Assembly: GCA_021234535.1 (NCBI GenBank) | Contig: CM037849.1 | Span: 12,629,526 to 12,693,525, forward strand | Source of the DNA: Stichopus chloronotus | Taxonomy: Eukaryota; Echinodermata; Holothuroidea; Aspidochirotida; Stichopodidae | DNA: 64,000 nt | Direction of reading: 5' to 3' | Part shown: one piece after another, positions 46,934 to 58,675 of the stretch | How positions within the stretch are numbered: position 1 is the first letter of the stretch | Layout: the number at the start of each line of letters is the position of its first letter | Notes under the pieces: model-generated | What the model was told of the DNA's origin: nothing | Seen by the model: the letters and a program-made list of their open reading frames with translations, nothing else | Databases searched by the model: none | Translations under genes and position numbers: made by a program

Positions 46934-47915
46934 GTAAGAGGTGAAGGATGATGTGATTTTAATGGTGATGATCACAGCATGGGATGTATTTCAGAACCTT
47001 CACAACAGATAATCTTTATCAGCTGCATCAGTCCTTCTACTGCGGCGGTGGCCAACTTGCAGTACCCGGTCCAAGTGCAGCCTGCAGGAAGGCATAATGT
47101 GCCGCCTACCCTCCCCCAGTGGAACAGAATATATTATAATACAAAAGAATATGGAACGGAGAGGAATTAAAGGTGAAAGATTGGGGAAGATATGATCCCT
47201 ATCACCCACCTCCATACACACTGTAAAAATTTTGTAGTCTCAGTGTGGCAAATGTTTCTCTGACTCTCCCTCCATAATAGTAGAGAGCTAGTATAAAGAG
47301 AAGGATTATAGAGGGCAGCCTTGCAACCTGTGTGACCCACCAAAAAAATAAAATGTGACAATGTGGCCCCGAAGGTTGACTCCCACTGTTTCTACTGTTT
47401 GGTAAATTTGCATTCGAAGTCCTACCGTCCTACGTTTGTACTCGATTTTAATATATCCAAGTGTACATGCACCAGAGTCATTAAACCCAGTGTGCAGTTA
47501 AGGATTAACATTTAGCAACCAAACTGTGGGAGCTCCCTCCCACAGGGCTGACTGGCTGTACAAAGTGGTGACCGACAGATGTGCTGCTCAAAGTGTATGG
47601 CCATGTGTGGGTTGGTCAGTCAGTCGGCAAGTCAGTCAGGAACTGTTTCAGTTACAAATCCCCATCAGTAGTTTAGATGGCTAATTTGTCTGAAAACCCT
47701 TAAATTTTAATGATACATTGAACAGAGTGGTTGTTAGTGGTTGCTATGCTGGATATATTTAGGATGTGGGAGCAGCTAACAATGTATTCACTTGAAGGCT
47801 TTCAGAGAGACTAATAAAACAGAAAAATATGTACAAAGGACTGAGATTCTGCAGCATTGCTACTGTGGCTCCCTGTGTCACCTTGATTCTTGTTTTTTTT
47901 CTTTGCCTTGAGCAG

Positions 47916-48069
47916 ACTTTCCTTGGTAACATTGACGAGACCGGTGTGGTGAAAACGACCCTGGATACCCCCATAGATGGTGTCGTGGGTGTCAGGTTCA
48001 TCCCAGTCGAGTGGGAGGGAGAAAGGATCTGCCTGAGAGTTGAGCTTTATGGCTGCTTCACTCCTTCCG
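47916..48069 (+). CDS. Exon 41: F5/8 type C domain 5, last part
   Basis: 154 bases, phase 0 in, phase 1 out. TFLGNIDETGVVKTTLDTPI, VRFIPVEWEGERICLRVE and LYGCFTP. The Cys after LYG pairs, by family precedent, with the Cys that opens exon 39. The next intron (1,563 bp) holds a higher-order minisatellite and a copy of repeat R2. Confidence 0.95.
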
Positions 48070-48143
48070 GTAAAAATCCTTTGTCTGTGCTCATGGTATC
48101 ATTCAAATCATTGATATGTATCATGTGAGATGTTTATCGTATT

Positions 48144-48631
48144 TCATCATTTGTGATGCTCATCACGTATTATAATGTGTTGCCCTCATCTTTATCATCA
48201 GGTGTGCTGCCATCATAAGTCGTCATGTGTGATGCTCATCTTATGTCATTGTGTGATGCTCATCATACGTCCCCATTTGTGATGCTCATGATATATTGCC
48301 ATGTGTGATGCTCATTGTAAGTCATCATGTGTGACGCCTACCATATGTCATCATTTGTGATGCTCAATGTAAGTCATCACGTGTGATGCCTACCATATGT
48401 CATCATTTGTGATGCTCATTCTAAGTCATCATGTGTGATGCCTACCATATATCATCATGTGTGATGCTCATTCTAAGTCATCATGTGTGATGCCTACCAT
48501 ATATCATCATGTGTGATGCTCATTCTAAGTCATCATGTGTGATGCCTACCATATGTCATCATGTGTGATGCTCATTCTAAGTCATCATGTGTGATGCCTA
48601 CCGTATATCATCATGTGTGCTGCTCATGATA
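48144..48631 (+). repeat. 26-bp minisatellite with 52-bp higher-order structure
   Basis: About 19 units of the type CATCATGTGTGATGCTCAT. From about 48310 two variants alternate (one with CTCATTCTAAGT, one with CCTACCATATAT), giving a 52-bp higher-order unit repeated about six times. Confidence 0.9.
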
Positions 48632-49004
48632 TATATCTCTCATCATATTTATTCGTTTGTTTCTTTATTTGCAAGGGTCCAGACAAAAAAAAACTTTCCT
48701 ACTTCTGGTTTATCTACTTTCCAATTGACATTTAAGATTTGTCTGCAGCTAATTGTAGGTATTGAAACTTATTTAGTCTGGCTTGCTGGTATAAAATGAA
48801 TGGAATGGAATGTGGCAAATAAAAAGGTATCAATGTTCACACAGAGATTGCGTGCATAGGCAAAAAGTAAAAACATTGAAATTTCATCTCCAAAATTTTG
48901 GTTAGGCTTCTAATTACACCATTCAGACAATCTGGGAAAATAAATAGGTTTCAGTTGGTTAATTTTGCCATATGATTTCAAATTCTTCTATCATAACGAC
49001 AAAA

Positions 49005-49530
49005 AGTGAAGAATACGATAATGTAGTGGCTGACAGTTTTCATTCAAATCAATGGTGTGCTTCTTTGAGCAAGCCAATGGGAAGTATACTAGTATTGAAT
49101 ATTCAGTTACCAACCCAGGATCACTGATGCAGCGGGCAAGGTTGTGTTCAGTTTGTAGCTTATTTGTAAATACAGTGTTTCCGTTCACCAAATACTACAA
49201 TTCCCGATACCTACCAAGGAGCGACGACTTGAGTAGTATGTTTTTGATACACTAGTGAGACCTGTACTGTTGCATATTCACTATGTAGGCGGTTTTAGTA
49301 AGAACCGTTAATTTTCAAATATGATTTCTGTTTTTTACTGTTTTATGCCAATCCCGTTGCTTTTCGAAGAAGTTTACACTGTCATTTTCCTTCATTGAAG
49401 GACGTGGTATGTTCATGTACAACCTCGAGTGTACATTTAAAAATAAAGAAAAAGTTAAGATCAAACATAATCTTATCTTTTTGGTTTTTCAGTACACATG
49501 CAATCATTTTAAGTCTATGTAGGGCTGACT
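49005..49530 (+). repeat. Dispersed repeat R2, copy 2
   Basis: Second copy of the element at 9175-9715, in the same orientation, in the intron before exon 42. It is strongly diverged with several small gaps, so the insertions are old. Confidence 0.75.
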
Positions 49531-49632
49531 TCAAAGTGCCTATCCAAAGTAGCTTTACAGCCATGTACAAAAACTAACTTTAATCAACAAAGAAAACACT
49601 TCTCAGCTCTTTGATTTTCCCTCACCCATCAG

Positions 49633-49847
49633 CTTGCACCACCAACAGCCAACTGACGATTTCCTCGTCGACAGAAGTCACACCCTCCGACGGTCCTTCC
49701 TTCGTTCTGGTGGAGCTGCAGTCATTCTCTAAAGTGACCCTGGTCAGGACCAACAGCGATGGAAGTAAGTGGATGGAGGGCTACTACCTTGCCTTTCGGC
49801 AGAATCTCAAAGACCTCGCCTACTACAGGGACAACGATACCGTCAAG
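49633..49847 (+). CDS. Exon 42: F5/8 type C domain 6, shortened first part
   Basis: Phase 1 in, phase 0 out, only about 72 codons where the full first two parts need about 105. ACTTNSQLTISSSTEVTPSD leads directly to FVLVELQSFSKVTLVRTNSD and MEGYYLAFRQNLKDLAYYRD. The W-M-P and W-L-Q strands are missing. The opening Cys is kept. Probably a diverged, compact F5/8C domain. Next intron (802 bp): nothing recognised. Confidence 0.8.
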
Positions 49848-50649
49848 GTAAGCACCAAATTTCCATGAGACTGGTGGAAGTGTTATATCTCGGGCGTTTT
49901 TCTTTGTACGGATCGGGCTCCATGCGGTAGGGTCTGTGAGGAGTCATATTGTAATGTGTGACAGATTTTGATAAGGTTGACAACAAGCTACTGACAAAGC
50001 ACAAAGTAGAGGCTCAAATACTGACGTCTTAGCATTGTTCAGTTTCAATGTCTTTAAGTATGTGTTAAGTTTCCCAAGTAAGTTCGTTCAAAGTTACACT
50101 GCTGCTCAGGTCTAATATCAGTCATTTGTCGTTTTTTGTTTCCGTTCGTTGACTTTTTACACGGAGCAATAAAGCAGAAATTCCCGATTATGTCTGAGAG
50201 TGTGTGATGTTAGGTTTATTGAATATGAAATTGAAAGCATGGATAGAGCAGATGGTCCCAGCATAATGTGTGTAGATTTCCTCCAAAGCGGTATCCCTCA
50301 ATCCAAACAAAATGATGAAGTCAATACATTCAGGGACATTTGTGACATGACGTCGCTGTGTTTTCATCGTACAATGTATCATGTTATGAAGATTGATAGA
50401 AAGCACACCTCCCTGTTTTTAATTTTGGCACTGGTTCAGTAATCCTTGTTTTCAATTCACGTTGCTCATGGTCGATATGTTGTCCCACTGGAAACCTATC
50501 AACAGCAGGGCATTGACGTAGACGGGACTAGGAGTAAAAAATCTCAGTCTGGCTCTCAGTCCCATTTGTAAACTTTGACTTCTCGTTTGACCGAAATCTC
50601 AAATATTCTTGGACAAACTATCTCTCGCTTTGGCTCGCTCTTTCTTCAG

Positions 50650-50824
50650 GAATTTTTGGGGAACTACGAGAGGGATCTTTATGTCACCAATGTTTTGCTG
50701 AATCCAATCAACATTCGATATTTGTTGGTGTATCCGACGTCTACCAACAACGGCATCTCCTCCGACGTGACACTTTTCGGCTGCGCGGCCGAGCTCCCTG
50801 TGGACCCAGGGCCGAGTTCATCGG
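50650..50824 (+). CDS. Exon 43: F5/8 type C domain 6, last part
   Basis: 175 bases, phase 0 in, phase 1 out. EFLGNYERDLYVTNVLLNPI, IRYLLVYPTSTNNGISSDVT and LFGCAAE, then a short Pro/Ser linker (PVDPGPSSSG). The Arg-rich centre of the family ending is mostly lost, fitting a diverged domain. Next intron (962 bp): an ATTGAT-rich degenerate tract near 51110-51195. Confidence 0.85.
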
Positions 50825-51109
50825 GTAAGTCCAAAGAGTCCATTGATCGATGAACCGACGTGAATCGGGCATCAGTTTCAATAATCCTCTTCTTCGCTCG
50901 ATTAACGTCAATTTCAAGGAAACAGATGTTGAATGCACTTCGTGTACAGCATGTTACTGAAGTTGTTGATTGATAGCTGTTTCTTTTCTTCTTTTCTTTT
51001 CTGAGGGGGGATTGTAATTTGTATCAGATATTGCATGTTATGGATTAGTCGGTCACCCCAACCTGTGAATTCTTTACTTTTCATTCCTCTCGTCATGCAA
51101 ATCTAAATC

Positions 51110-51195
51110 GGGATTGATTACTGATTGATCATTTGGTTGATCGTAGATTAATTCGTTGATCGATCAATTGAATTATTGATTGACTGATCAATGAA
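51110..51195. repeat. Degenerate ATTGAT/ATTGATCA tract
   Basis: Many ATTGATC-like words on both strands in the intron after exon 43. Likely simple-sequence drift. Confidence 0.5.
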
Positions 51196-51786
51196 CCAAC
51201 AGAAACTCATCGCTGGAAAGTATCATCAGTTGTAAAATCTTTCATGTGAACATAGTAAACTCCTCCAAAGTTCGGCTGTTCATTTCCTTCGTCGTTCTCT
51301 TCGTTCCGTTTGGTTCAATAAGCTGATTAAGGGGTGTCAGATAGATATATGGTAGGTTCTTTACATTATGTTCAAGAGTAAACTCTTTTTTTTCTTTGAG
51401 TTCAGTTTTTAAATCGAAACTTGGTGCTCCTGCTGTGATAAATGGTGCCTTCTCCCTTTGTTGTAATTTCTGTTTCTAAGTGGACCCCAGGGTCCAACTC
51501 TAACATCAAGCACTGAAGGTCTGCATTTCAGCATTTCTATCTGGTAAAGACCTTGATATCCAGAAAGGAGGAAAGACCAATTTCCCTATCTCACACAGGA
51601 TTTGAAATTCGCAGATTGAATTCTCTTCCTGTCATTTCTAAATTCATGTGTTTATTAAGGTAATGTTCAAGATAAAATGCAAGCATTAAATTGATTGTTT
51701 CAAATTTTCTGTTTATTGATCATCTTCAACAACTTTTTGTTATTTTCTAAACTTTGCCTCTTCATGTTTCCCTTTCTCATGGTCAG

Positions 51787-52145
51787 TCTGTTTCGACAGC
51801 TACCAGCTCAGCAACTCGATTTTCTCCAGCAGCCAGATCACGGTCACCTCTGTGCTGCCCTCATCTGATGGCTCCTCCTATTACCCAGAGTATGCCCGTC
51901 TGCTCAACCCAAGCGACCCAAAGTACGGCCTGAACGGCTGGGTGTCGGAGGAGGGCAGCGTGACAAACTCCGCCGAAGAGTACATGCAGATTGACTTCGA
52001 AAAGAGGGTCACTGTAACGGGACTGGCCCTGCAAGGAGTGGAGACGCCTTTCGGCAACAAGACCCTGTCAGAGTTCAGCCTTTGGTTCAGCGAGGATGAC
52101 ATCCAGTGGTACCCGATGAAACAGCAAGGAAGTGACAACATCACG
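51787..52145 (+). CDS. Exon 44: F5/8 type C domain 7, first and middle parts
   Basis: Phase 1 in, phase 0 out; the longest F5/8C exon here. CFDSYQLSNSIFSSSQITVT, YPEYARLLNPSDPKYGLNGW, EEYMQIDFEKRVTVTGLALQ and LSEFSLWFSEDDIQWYPMKQ. It has the same Cys-first layout as domain 5. No internal intron. Next intron (855 bp): nothing recognised. Confidence 0.9.
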
Positions 52146-53000
52146 GTAGGTTGGGAGGAAGCTGAACCGTGAAAATATGCACGTAATTTAAATAAAAACA
52201 AGTCAGACGGTACTGAATAGTGACCTCAAGATCGCTGTTACATAAATACCAAGCCGCATTGACAGTTTCGAAAGATACATTTACTATCTACTTGAATAGC
52301 TGATTTCTGTAGAGTATAAATGCTGTTACAGAGGAATCTGAACGTCTGAAATCTGCAGTGGTTTGTGAAGTAAATTTGGATTTTAAAACGGTAAATAGGT
52401 GTTTTACATGTGTCATGGTTACGTCAGAGGAATGCCTGTCATAATGCAATTCATTAATTGTAGCAATGTGTGACACACTCATCATATTTGCATCGCCGAT
52501 GATGTCTTGAAGTATGACAAATGGCAATATGAGCCATTTATGTATGATTTGTGTAACGTATGATCCCATTTCGTGAGAAAGTTTGGCAACCGTATTCAAG
52601 ATGGAACAGTTATGGTCCAAATCGTCCTCATTTATCAAAATTTGCGGTGCGACATATATATTTATGGAGACATTCAATCAGATATAACAAAACAAAACCA
52701 AAAAACTGCAGGATTTTGTTTTCGTGAAAAGAGAGAGAATCAGAGGTCCCCAAACTCTCGCCTAAATGTCATTTTCTGAACTTTTTCATACCTATGTGGC
52801 GATACTTGCAGGAGAGATATGTGTCATGTAGAGGGCAGCAGTGAATGAATTGTGATCTTCAAATACATTGTCAGGCAAAAAAGAGAAAACATCCAAATGC
52901 ATGAAAAGACCAGCTGTGCTCAGTTTCTTGCTCCTGTGATGTTTCACCACCTTTTAAATGCAACAATTGACATACCTTCCTCTTGACCCATCCCCTCCAG

Positions 53001-53169
53001 ATACTAACAGGAACAACTGACGCGGATACGGTCATCAGGGTGGAGCTCACCCAAGAAGGGGAAGTGGACATGCGACCTCTGACCCTGAGGTACTTGCGCA
53101 TCAAGTCGGAAGTCACGACGAACGACTCGGTGGGGTTGAGACTGGAGCTCTATGGTTGTGATGCTGCTG
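53001..53169 (+). CDS. Exon 45: F5/8 type C domain 7, last part
   Basis: 169 bases, phase 0 in, phase 1 out. LTGTTDADTVIRVELTQ, LRYLRIKSEVTTNDSVGLRL and LYGCDAA. The insert EEGEVDMRPLT-like region makes it longer than the 145-base standard. Next intron (1,283 bp): one open frame at 53754-54203 that I rejected as a gene (see rejected list). Confidence 0.9.
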
Positions 53170-54452
53170 GTAAGGAGAACCCATCTTTTCCTTCTTTGTC
53201 AGTTTTCACTGAAAAAAGGAAATTATCTTCGGAAAGTTACATGTCCTGCAGGATTTGGGGATATTATTGCTTCAGCTAATCTTGAATTCTAATGCACACA
53301 GCTAGATACACCAGCATGTTCCAAAACTTCAGTTGTTCTTAACGGAATTCCTTTCCATGTTTGATTTTGTGTTCCTGTTCATATTACACTCGAGTCACGA
53401 TGGGAATACATCTCTTTAAACATTTCAATAGGTAAACCAGCATGCTGCTATGTTTGTGGTTTCTTGATCAATAGTTATGTATTAAATGATAGACAAAATG
53501 TTCTGCACATGTTTTCTCTGTTTAATCCTGTTATTTTCTTTTATTTATTTGGAAAGGGGCAAGTGGAGAATGATTTGATTGCCTAGCTAGGATGGTTGTA
53601 ATGATTGTTTGGGTCAGGGTTAAAGCTTGGAACTTTCAGGGAATTTGGGGTAAAGGACTGCAATAAAGGTCATTATTTTGTCATTTAAAATTAATTTTTC
53701 ACATTTTTCTGTCACATATGGTTAGAAGGAATTACCAGAACCTTTAAATATATGTGACTTCGGAACCATGGATTTTTCAGCTCATGTGTTTGGTACATAA
53801 AACAGAAATAACTAGTGATATGAGGTCTTCCTTGGTCAACAATGTCATCTCCCCTGAGTTGGATGAAAATGTCCCAATTTTTCATGACTTTGGATGTAAA
53901 GAAACCTGTAAGTGCAAAAAAAAAATGAGAAAAGAGTCTGTAACATGTCAAAGATGTATGGAAAAAGGTTGTATTTTAAATGACATTGTCTCGGGAATGA
54001 AAATAATGCTTAAAAAATGTGGTATTGGATATTCCTGCCTCAGAGCCTCAGTTGCGGGCATGAGTCTACAGCTGGTCACAAATGCGTTCGCAATAATGCA
54101 TGTTAGAATCAGTCAATTCATAGTTTATATCAGAGGGTTAGGGATTGGCCAATCACAACGACACTTCAATAAAGGACATTTTTGTGTTGATCTGACAGCA
54201 TAATGTATGTAGGCCGTATTGAAAACAGTGTGGAAGGTAACAGTAGCCTATACTAACATTTACCACCACCGCCACACTCTCAAACATCACAACCGATGAG
54301 CTGAGACGTGACAGATTCACAGAAAAATGATAACAAATGTGTTTCTTTTATCTTCTGCTGTATTGTCGGTCAAATCAAATGAAAATCTCTTGGCACTGAG
54401 CCATCTAATTTCAATTTTTTCTTTTTTTATTCCTCGCTTTTTTCCATGACAG

Positions 54453-54563
54453 TGGATACCATCTGTCCAGACGGGTGGGCGAATTATGAATATTCATGCT
54501 ACAAGGTCGAAAGGAATTTGACCAAGACTTACCTGGAGGCTCAAGCTCATTGCGCATCACAAG
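54453..54563 (+). CDS. Exon 46: C-type lectin domain 4, part 1
   Basis: 37 codons, phase 1-1. TICPDGWANYEYSCYKVERN and YLEAQAHCASQG are the classical long-form CTLD start (CPxGWxxYxxxCYK....W/YxxAxxxC). Unlike the three CTLDs at the left end, this one is split by an intron. Next intron (879 bp): nothing recognised. Confidence 0.9.
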
Positions 54564-55442
54564 GTGAGGATGAAAATCGATCTCACATTACATGTCACTC
54601 GTCGGGGATGTATACCGGTGCTCGTATCGCACGAGCGAGTCGAATCGCCATGCAGATGTGAACATGTGTAGCTGAAGTTGGTAAATTGTTAAATGTGGGA
54701 TTTTTTTTTTATAGAGGTTACAAAAGGTCTGCAAGACTTGTGAAAACCAAAATCTTCCCTGATTTGACTCCCATTATAAAGGGTCCATTTGAAAAGACCA
54801 TACCGGATTTTTTTACATACATCTAGTGCAGGCAATAACCTTTGATAACATCTATTGAAATTGCGTTACATATGCCACGGTGATTGCGGCCACTGTTTGC
54901 AGGAAACTCGTATTACTCTGAATTTGTAGTCGGATGAGCCCCTACTGTTAAAAGTCACCATTATATCTTTCTCTATACTTTAACTTAGCTTACTTATCCG
55001 AATTTTATACCTTTTATCTACCAAAAAAACATGTACTTTTGGAGAACTGCCCTTCTTGTTAACCTATGAGCAGATTGGCCATCTTTTGACATTTGCGTTT
55101 CCCTAGAAGACATTGAATGTACTTGCAGTAGCAAAGCTGCATTTTTTCATAGTCCAACCATTTACATTTAGGTAGCTAACATACAATGTCAAATATCATC
55201 AAAGTCTGTCATGAGTAAATCCTGTCTGGCATATGTCAAGCAGTTGCCTTTAATGTTTTGGTTTTATGTGATGTCATTTTTGGGGATTATTTACGTAAAG
55301 TACATCTTCACAATGGCTGCAGAAAGTTCTGTCATTTCTAACAAGTTTAGATAAACTTAGTATTTTCAAACATGAAAGCTCAAAACAAAGGTTTGTTCAA
55401 ATGTGAAAAAAAAAAATTTTGTCAATCCCTTCCTTTCGGCAG

Positions 55443-55733
55443 CTTATGGTGGGCATTTGTCAGCCGTAACGACAGAGGGTGAACACAACTTCCTCCGTGA
55501 ATTCGTGCGATACTACCGAGATGTTTTTTACTTCATTGGATTGGACCGGCGAGACATGTTCAGCAATCTTGTCTGGCAAGATGGCCAACTACTGGACTAC
55601 TCAGGCTGGGCAAGTGGCTACCCCACCGATAGCAAATTTGAAAGATGCGTCGCCTTGGCGACACGCGAGGATGGCCTTTGGACAACAGTCAGCTGCGACA
55701 AAAGTTTTCACTTTGTTTGCGAATACCAAAGAG
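55443..55733 (+). CDS. Exon 47: C-type lectin domain 4, part 2
   Basis: 97 codons, phase 1-1. GGHLSAVTTEGEHNFLREFV, FYFIGLDRRDMFSNLVWQDG, YSGWASGYPTDSKFERCVAL and TVSCDKSFHFVCEY. Exactly the CTLD consensus (HLxxI, WIGL, W.DG, C....W....C....FVCE), but QPD/EPN is replaced by YPT and WND by LWTTVSC. Calcium-dependent sugar binding is unlikely. Next intron (1,078 bp): nothing recognised. Confidence 0.9.
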
Positions 55734-56811
55734 GTAAACGTTTTGCAAACACCCCCTTTCAGTCTTATTGATTGATCTCTTCTGTTAAGTGTGACACTTT
55801 AATTGAGACAAAACTGACGATCTAAGGACTTGCACATGACGATCAGACCAGTCTGTGAAGAACTGCTCCTCTCGCAGTCCTCTGGAGAATTAATTATTTG
55901 CTAATTGTTGACATTAATTGCTACAACCGGTGCTGTCGAGTTTGGCCTTTGAGCCCACCTAAATTCAAGTTGCCAACCACTGTATAATTGTAACTGCATG
56001 TTCATCAATGGCCAGCACCGCTTTCTTGGTTGAAGCAAATCTGTTTGATCATGTTTTGTTTACTGCTCCCTTGTTGAGAATTTACGCATGCATGCTGGAC
56101 ACGAAAAATGTTTTTTGTCTGTCTCTTGAAAACGAATTTGTGCACAGGATCGTGCAGTCATGGTAGATCACATATTCAGGTGGACATTCAATCTCCCCAG
56201 TTTTTGGCCCAAAACAGGGTACTTGAGTGGTGTGGTCTACATGAGAAGAAGACTATAATGTTTGTTGACATCGCAGGTGTTTGCTTTAAGTTTGCTTATG
56301 GCAAGAAATTAGGGTTTCTTTTGCTACTGACATCTCTTAAATAACACAGATAATATACCAGTAATCCCAAGAACATCTTTGCAAGTTTGCTTCTCTTTCA
56401 CACGTAAATTGTAACTTTGGTTTGACTGCCGATCTTCATATGCCGAAAGCAATTACAACTTAGATGGGAATTAATTTCCCAAGCAACTACAAAAGTGTAA
56501 AAGATTAAAAAGTTTCAGCAAAATGTAATGGCAAAGAGTGCTGCTTTGTTGTTATGGCATAAAGGCATTTTGATGAAGTCTTGCCATTTGATCCCAGTAG
56601 GACATTTCATGTACACTAGAAATTCGAAATTGTAGAAAAAAGTCTGGTGCTTTGAATTGCATTCCTGTTTATAGCCTCTTGAGAAATCGACTATCACTGA
56701 TTCACAGTCGGGTCACTTGGCTGATGTCTACCCCACCTCAAATAACTTCTTGTTTTCTTTTCTCTTGGAACAGCAAGAAAAGTTTTATCAAAATGTTTCT
56801 CTCCCACCCAG

Positions 56812-57111
56812 ACATCACCGACGATGTGCAATGTCAGGAGAACACCTTTCGGGCCAGCTGCCCGACCGGCCAGGTCATCAACGTCACCTACGCGGACCTG
56901 GGACGCAGCGAGGGATGGGACGTCTGCCCCCAGGAGCTCGTCTTCAGCTACGGCGACCTGCTGTGCAGTCACTCGCAGTCGCTGGAGATCGTGCAGTCTG
57001 CCTGCGACGGAAACAACGAGTGCGAAATCGTCGTCGACTTTGACGACTTGGGGTACCCGTGCAGCGCTTCGGGCATGAACCTCTATCTCAACGTCTCGTA
57101 TACCTGTGAAG
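56812..57111 (+). CDS. Exon 48: SUEL-type (galactose/rhamnose-binding) lectin domain 1
   Basis: 100 codons, phase 1-1, one exon. CQENTFRASCPTGQVINVTY, ELVFSYGDLLCSHSQSLEIV, ACDGNNECEIVVDFDDLGYP and LYLNVSYTC follow the SUEL/RBL pattern, which ends in C...DPC....KYLxVxYxC. Here DPC reads YPC and KYL reads LYL. The sugar-contact motif YGR appears as SYGD, so binding may be weakened. Strongly GC-rich. Next intron (815 bp): a (CA)n run at 57841-57861. Confidence 0.9.
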
Positions 57112-57840
57112 GTGAGTCCATGGAACGGAAGTTGTCGACATGGGTGCACTTCCGAAAGAGATAATATTCAACAGTGAACTGACTCTACAGTGAACAAAGT
57201 AGCCCTAGAGAGATCACAGTTTCTCTTGCAGTTTGATGCATTTGTATCAAAATGTTTATCATTTTCTCAGGATTGAACCTTTTGAAAAATTAGGGTGACA
57301 CTTTCAATGGTGAAAGTTGTTTAAAGCACTCTGGTTTTGCCAGAAATGAGAATATGTTGGTGTTTGCTTGTAAACAGTTTTAAGCGATTTTTTTTCCATG
57401 ATCAGTTTGTGCATCAACCAAGCAATGAACAAACTTTAATGAATCTAGCAGAATGTACCATCACGTGATGGTTCCAAAAGTCAGTATAAAATGACTCACT
57501 TGGTGTGTTCCTTTGGGAGTTTTTAATGTCATGAATTTGTGTATACCTTCAATTGGAGTACTGAGTATTCCAACTGTGGCATATGAACCCTTATTGCCTC
57601 TTCTTGTCTTGTCATATGGTCTTTGCACACCTCTTGATAACAATTGATCAACATTTTTTTTTTCCAAATCGATCGAAGGTTCTGTCAAAATGTGAACTTC
57701 TGTCTGTTTAGTATTTCACCCTTTTTGTTCCTTACCCTCTGTTGTAAATTTCTCTGCCTACAAGGAGAGAACAACTTGTGAAGTTCAGACCCATAAAAGT
57801 GGATGAACTTTTTGAAACCAATTTTCGTTTTCTTTTTTTA

Positions 57841-57861
57841 ACACACACACACACACACACA
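57841..57861. repeat. (AC)n microsatellite
   Basis: About ten AC units about 65 bases before exon 49. Confidence 0.95.
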
Positions 57862-57926
57862 TAAATTAATAACTTACATTTAATCCCTTTCATGATTTCT
57901 TCTTTCTCTCCTTTTAATCTCCTCAG

Positions 57927-58250
57927 AGACCTACCAGTTCGTCCGTGTCTGCGAGGGAGACTTTTTGGAGCTCTCGTGCCCCGGCGAGGACGACGTTCTT
58001 CACATCCAGCACGCCATGTGTGGGAGGCTGTTGGACGGTTTTGTCTGCCCCAACCCCAGCGGCATGATTGTCACCAACTGTTCCCTGAACAGTTCCCTGG
58101 AAGTGGTTCAGACCTTCTGCGAGGGCTACCACGAGTGCAAACTCCCCGTGGAGGTAGCCTCCTTCGGAGAGGACCCCTGTGACGGGGTCTTCAAGTATCT
58201 CGATGTAGACTACAAGTGCGTCTCGGGACTTCCAGTGATCACCGATGAAT
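57927..58250 (+). CDS. Exon 49: SUEL-type lectin domain 2
   Basis: 108 codons, phase 1-1. VCEGDFLELSCPGEDDVLHI, NCSLNSSLEVVQTFCEGYHE, KLPVEVASFGEDPCDGVFKY and LDVDYKC. Here the family ending DPC....KYLxVxYxC is intact. The central loop (RLLDGFVCPNPSG) carries an additional Cys compared with exon 48. It directly follows its sister, giving a lectin tandem as in fish-egg rhamnose lectins. Next intron (1,012 bp): a copy of repeat R1 and T-runs. Confidence 0.9.
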
Positions 58251-58283
58251 GTGAGTTCTATAGACAAGATAAAATTGTTAGAT

Positions 58284-58675
58284 ATTTTAAAGCTGGAATT
58301 TAAGTTGTACTAGCGTTCACCTGGCCATCTACCTTTGTCCTTTGTTGGTGTTTCAGGGAAGAGAAAGTAGAGAAAAAGATCACCCGTCATAAAATCTGAC
58401 TGAAAACTATACACTCATCTTCCAGATATTTGAATATGAAAATCGTCTCGACTTTTTTGTTGGCCCCACAAAATTCACATTGTCCAAGAAAGCATATAGC
58501 AGTCAATCACCGTTACTTGAAATTAAATGGACCATGGGGAATGGATATGAATATTCATGTATTCATAATTTTTTTTTTTTTTTGGTAGAGGCTATGACAT
58601 ACACAGCAGACTTTGACAGATTTGTGTTTAATAATACTTCAAGTACACTTCAAATGGCATTGTGTACCTCTTTTA
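58284..58675 (+). mobile_element. Dispersed repeat R1, copy 2 (MITE-like)
   Basis: Shares with copy 1 the words TTTAAAGCTGGAAT, AAAATCTGAC, CACTCATCTTCCAGAT, TTTGAATATGAAAAT, CAGTCAATCACCGTTACTTG and GGATATGAATATTCATGTAT. The right inverted end is decayed. Confidence 0.7.

Noticed and set aside
53754..54203. 149-codon open frame with a Cys/Lys cluster in the intron after exon 45
   Set aside because: AT-rich composition like the surrounding intron, no splice sites in the right phase at its ends, no recognised domain, and exons 45 and 46 already join in phase.
56694..57149. 151-codon open frame on the minus strand
   Set aside because: Shadow of the GC-rich SUEL exon 48; no domain of its own.
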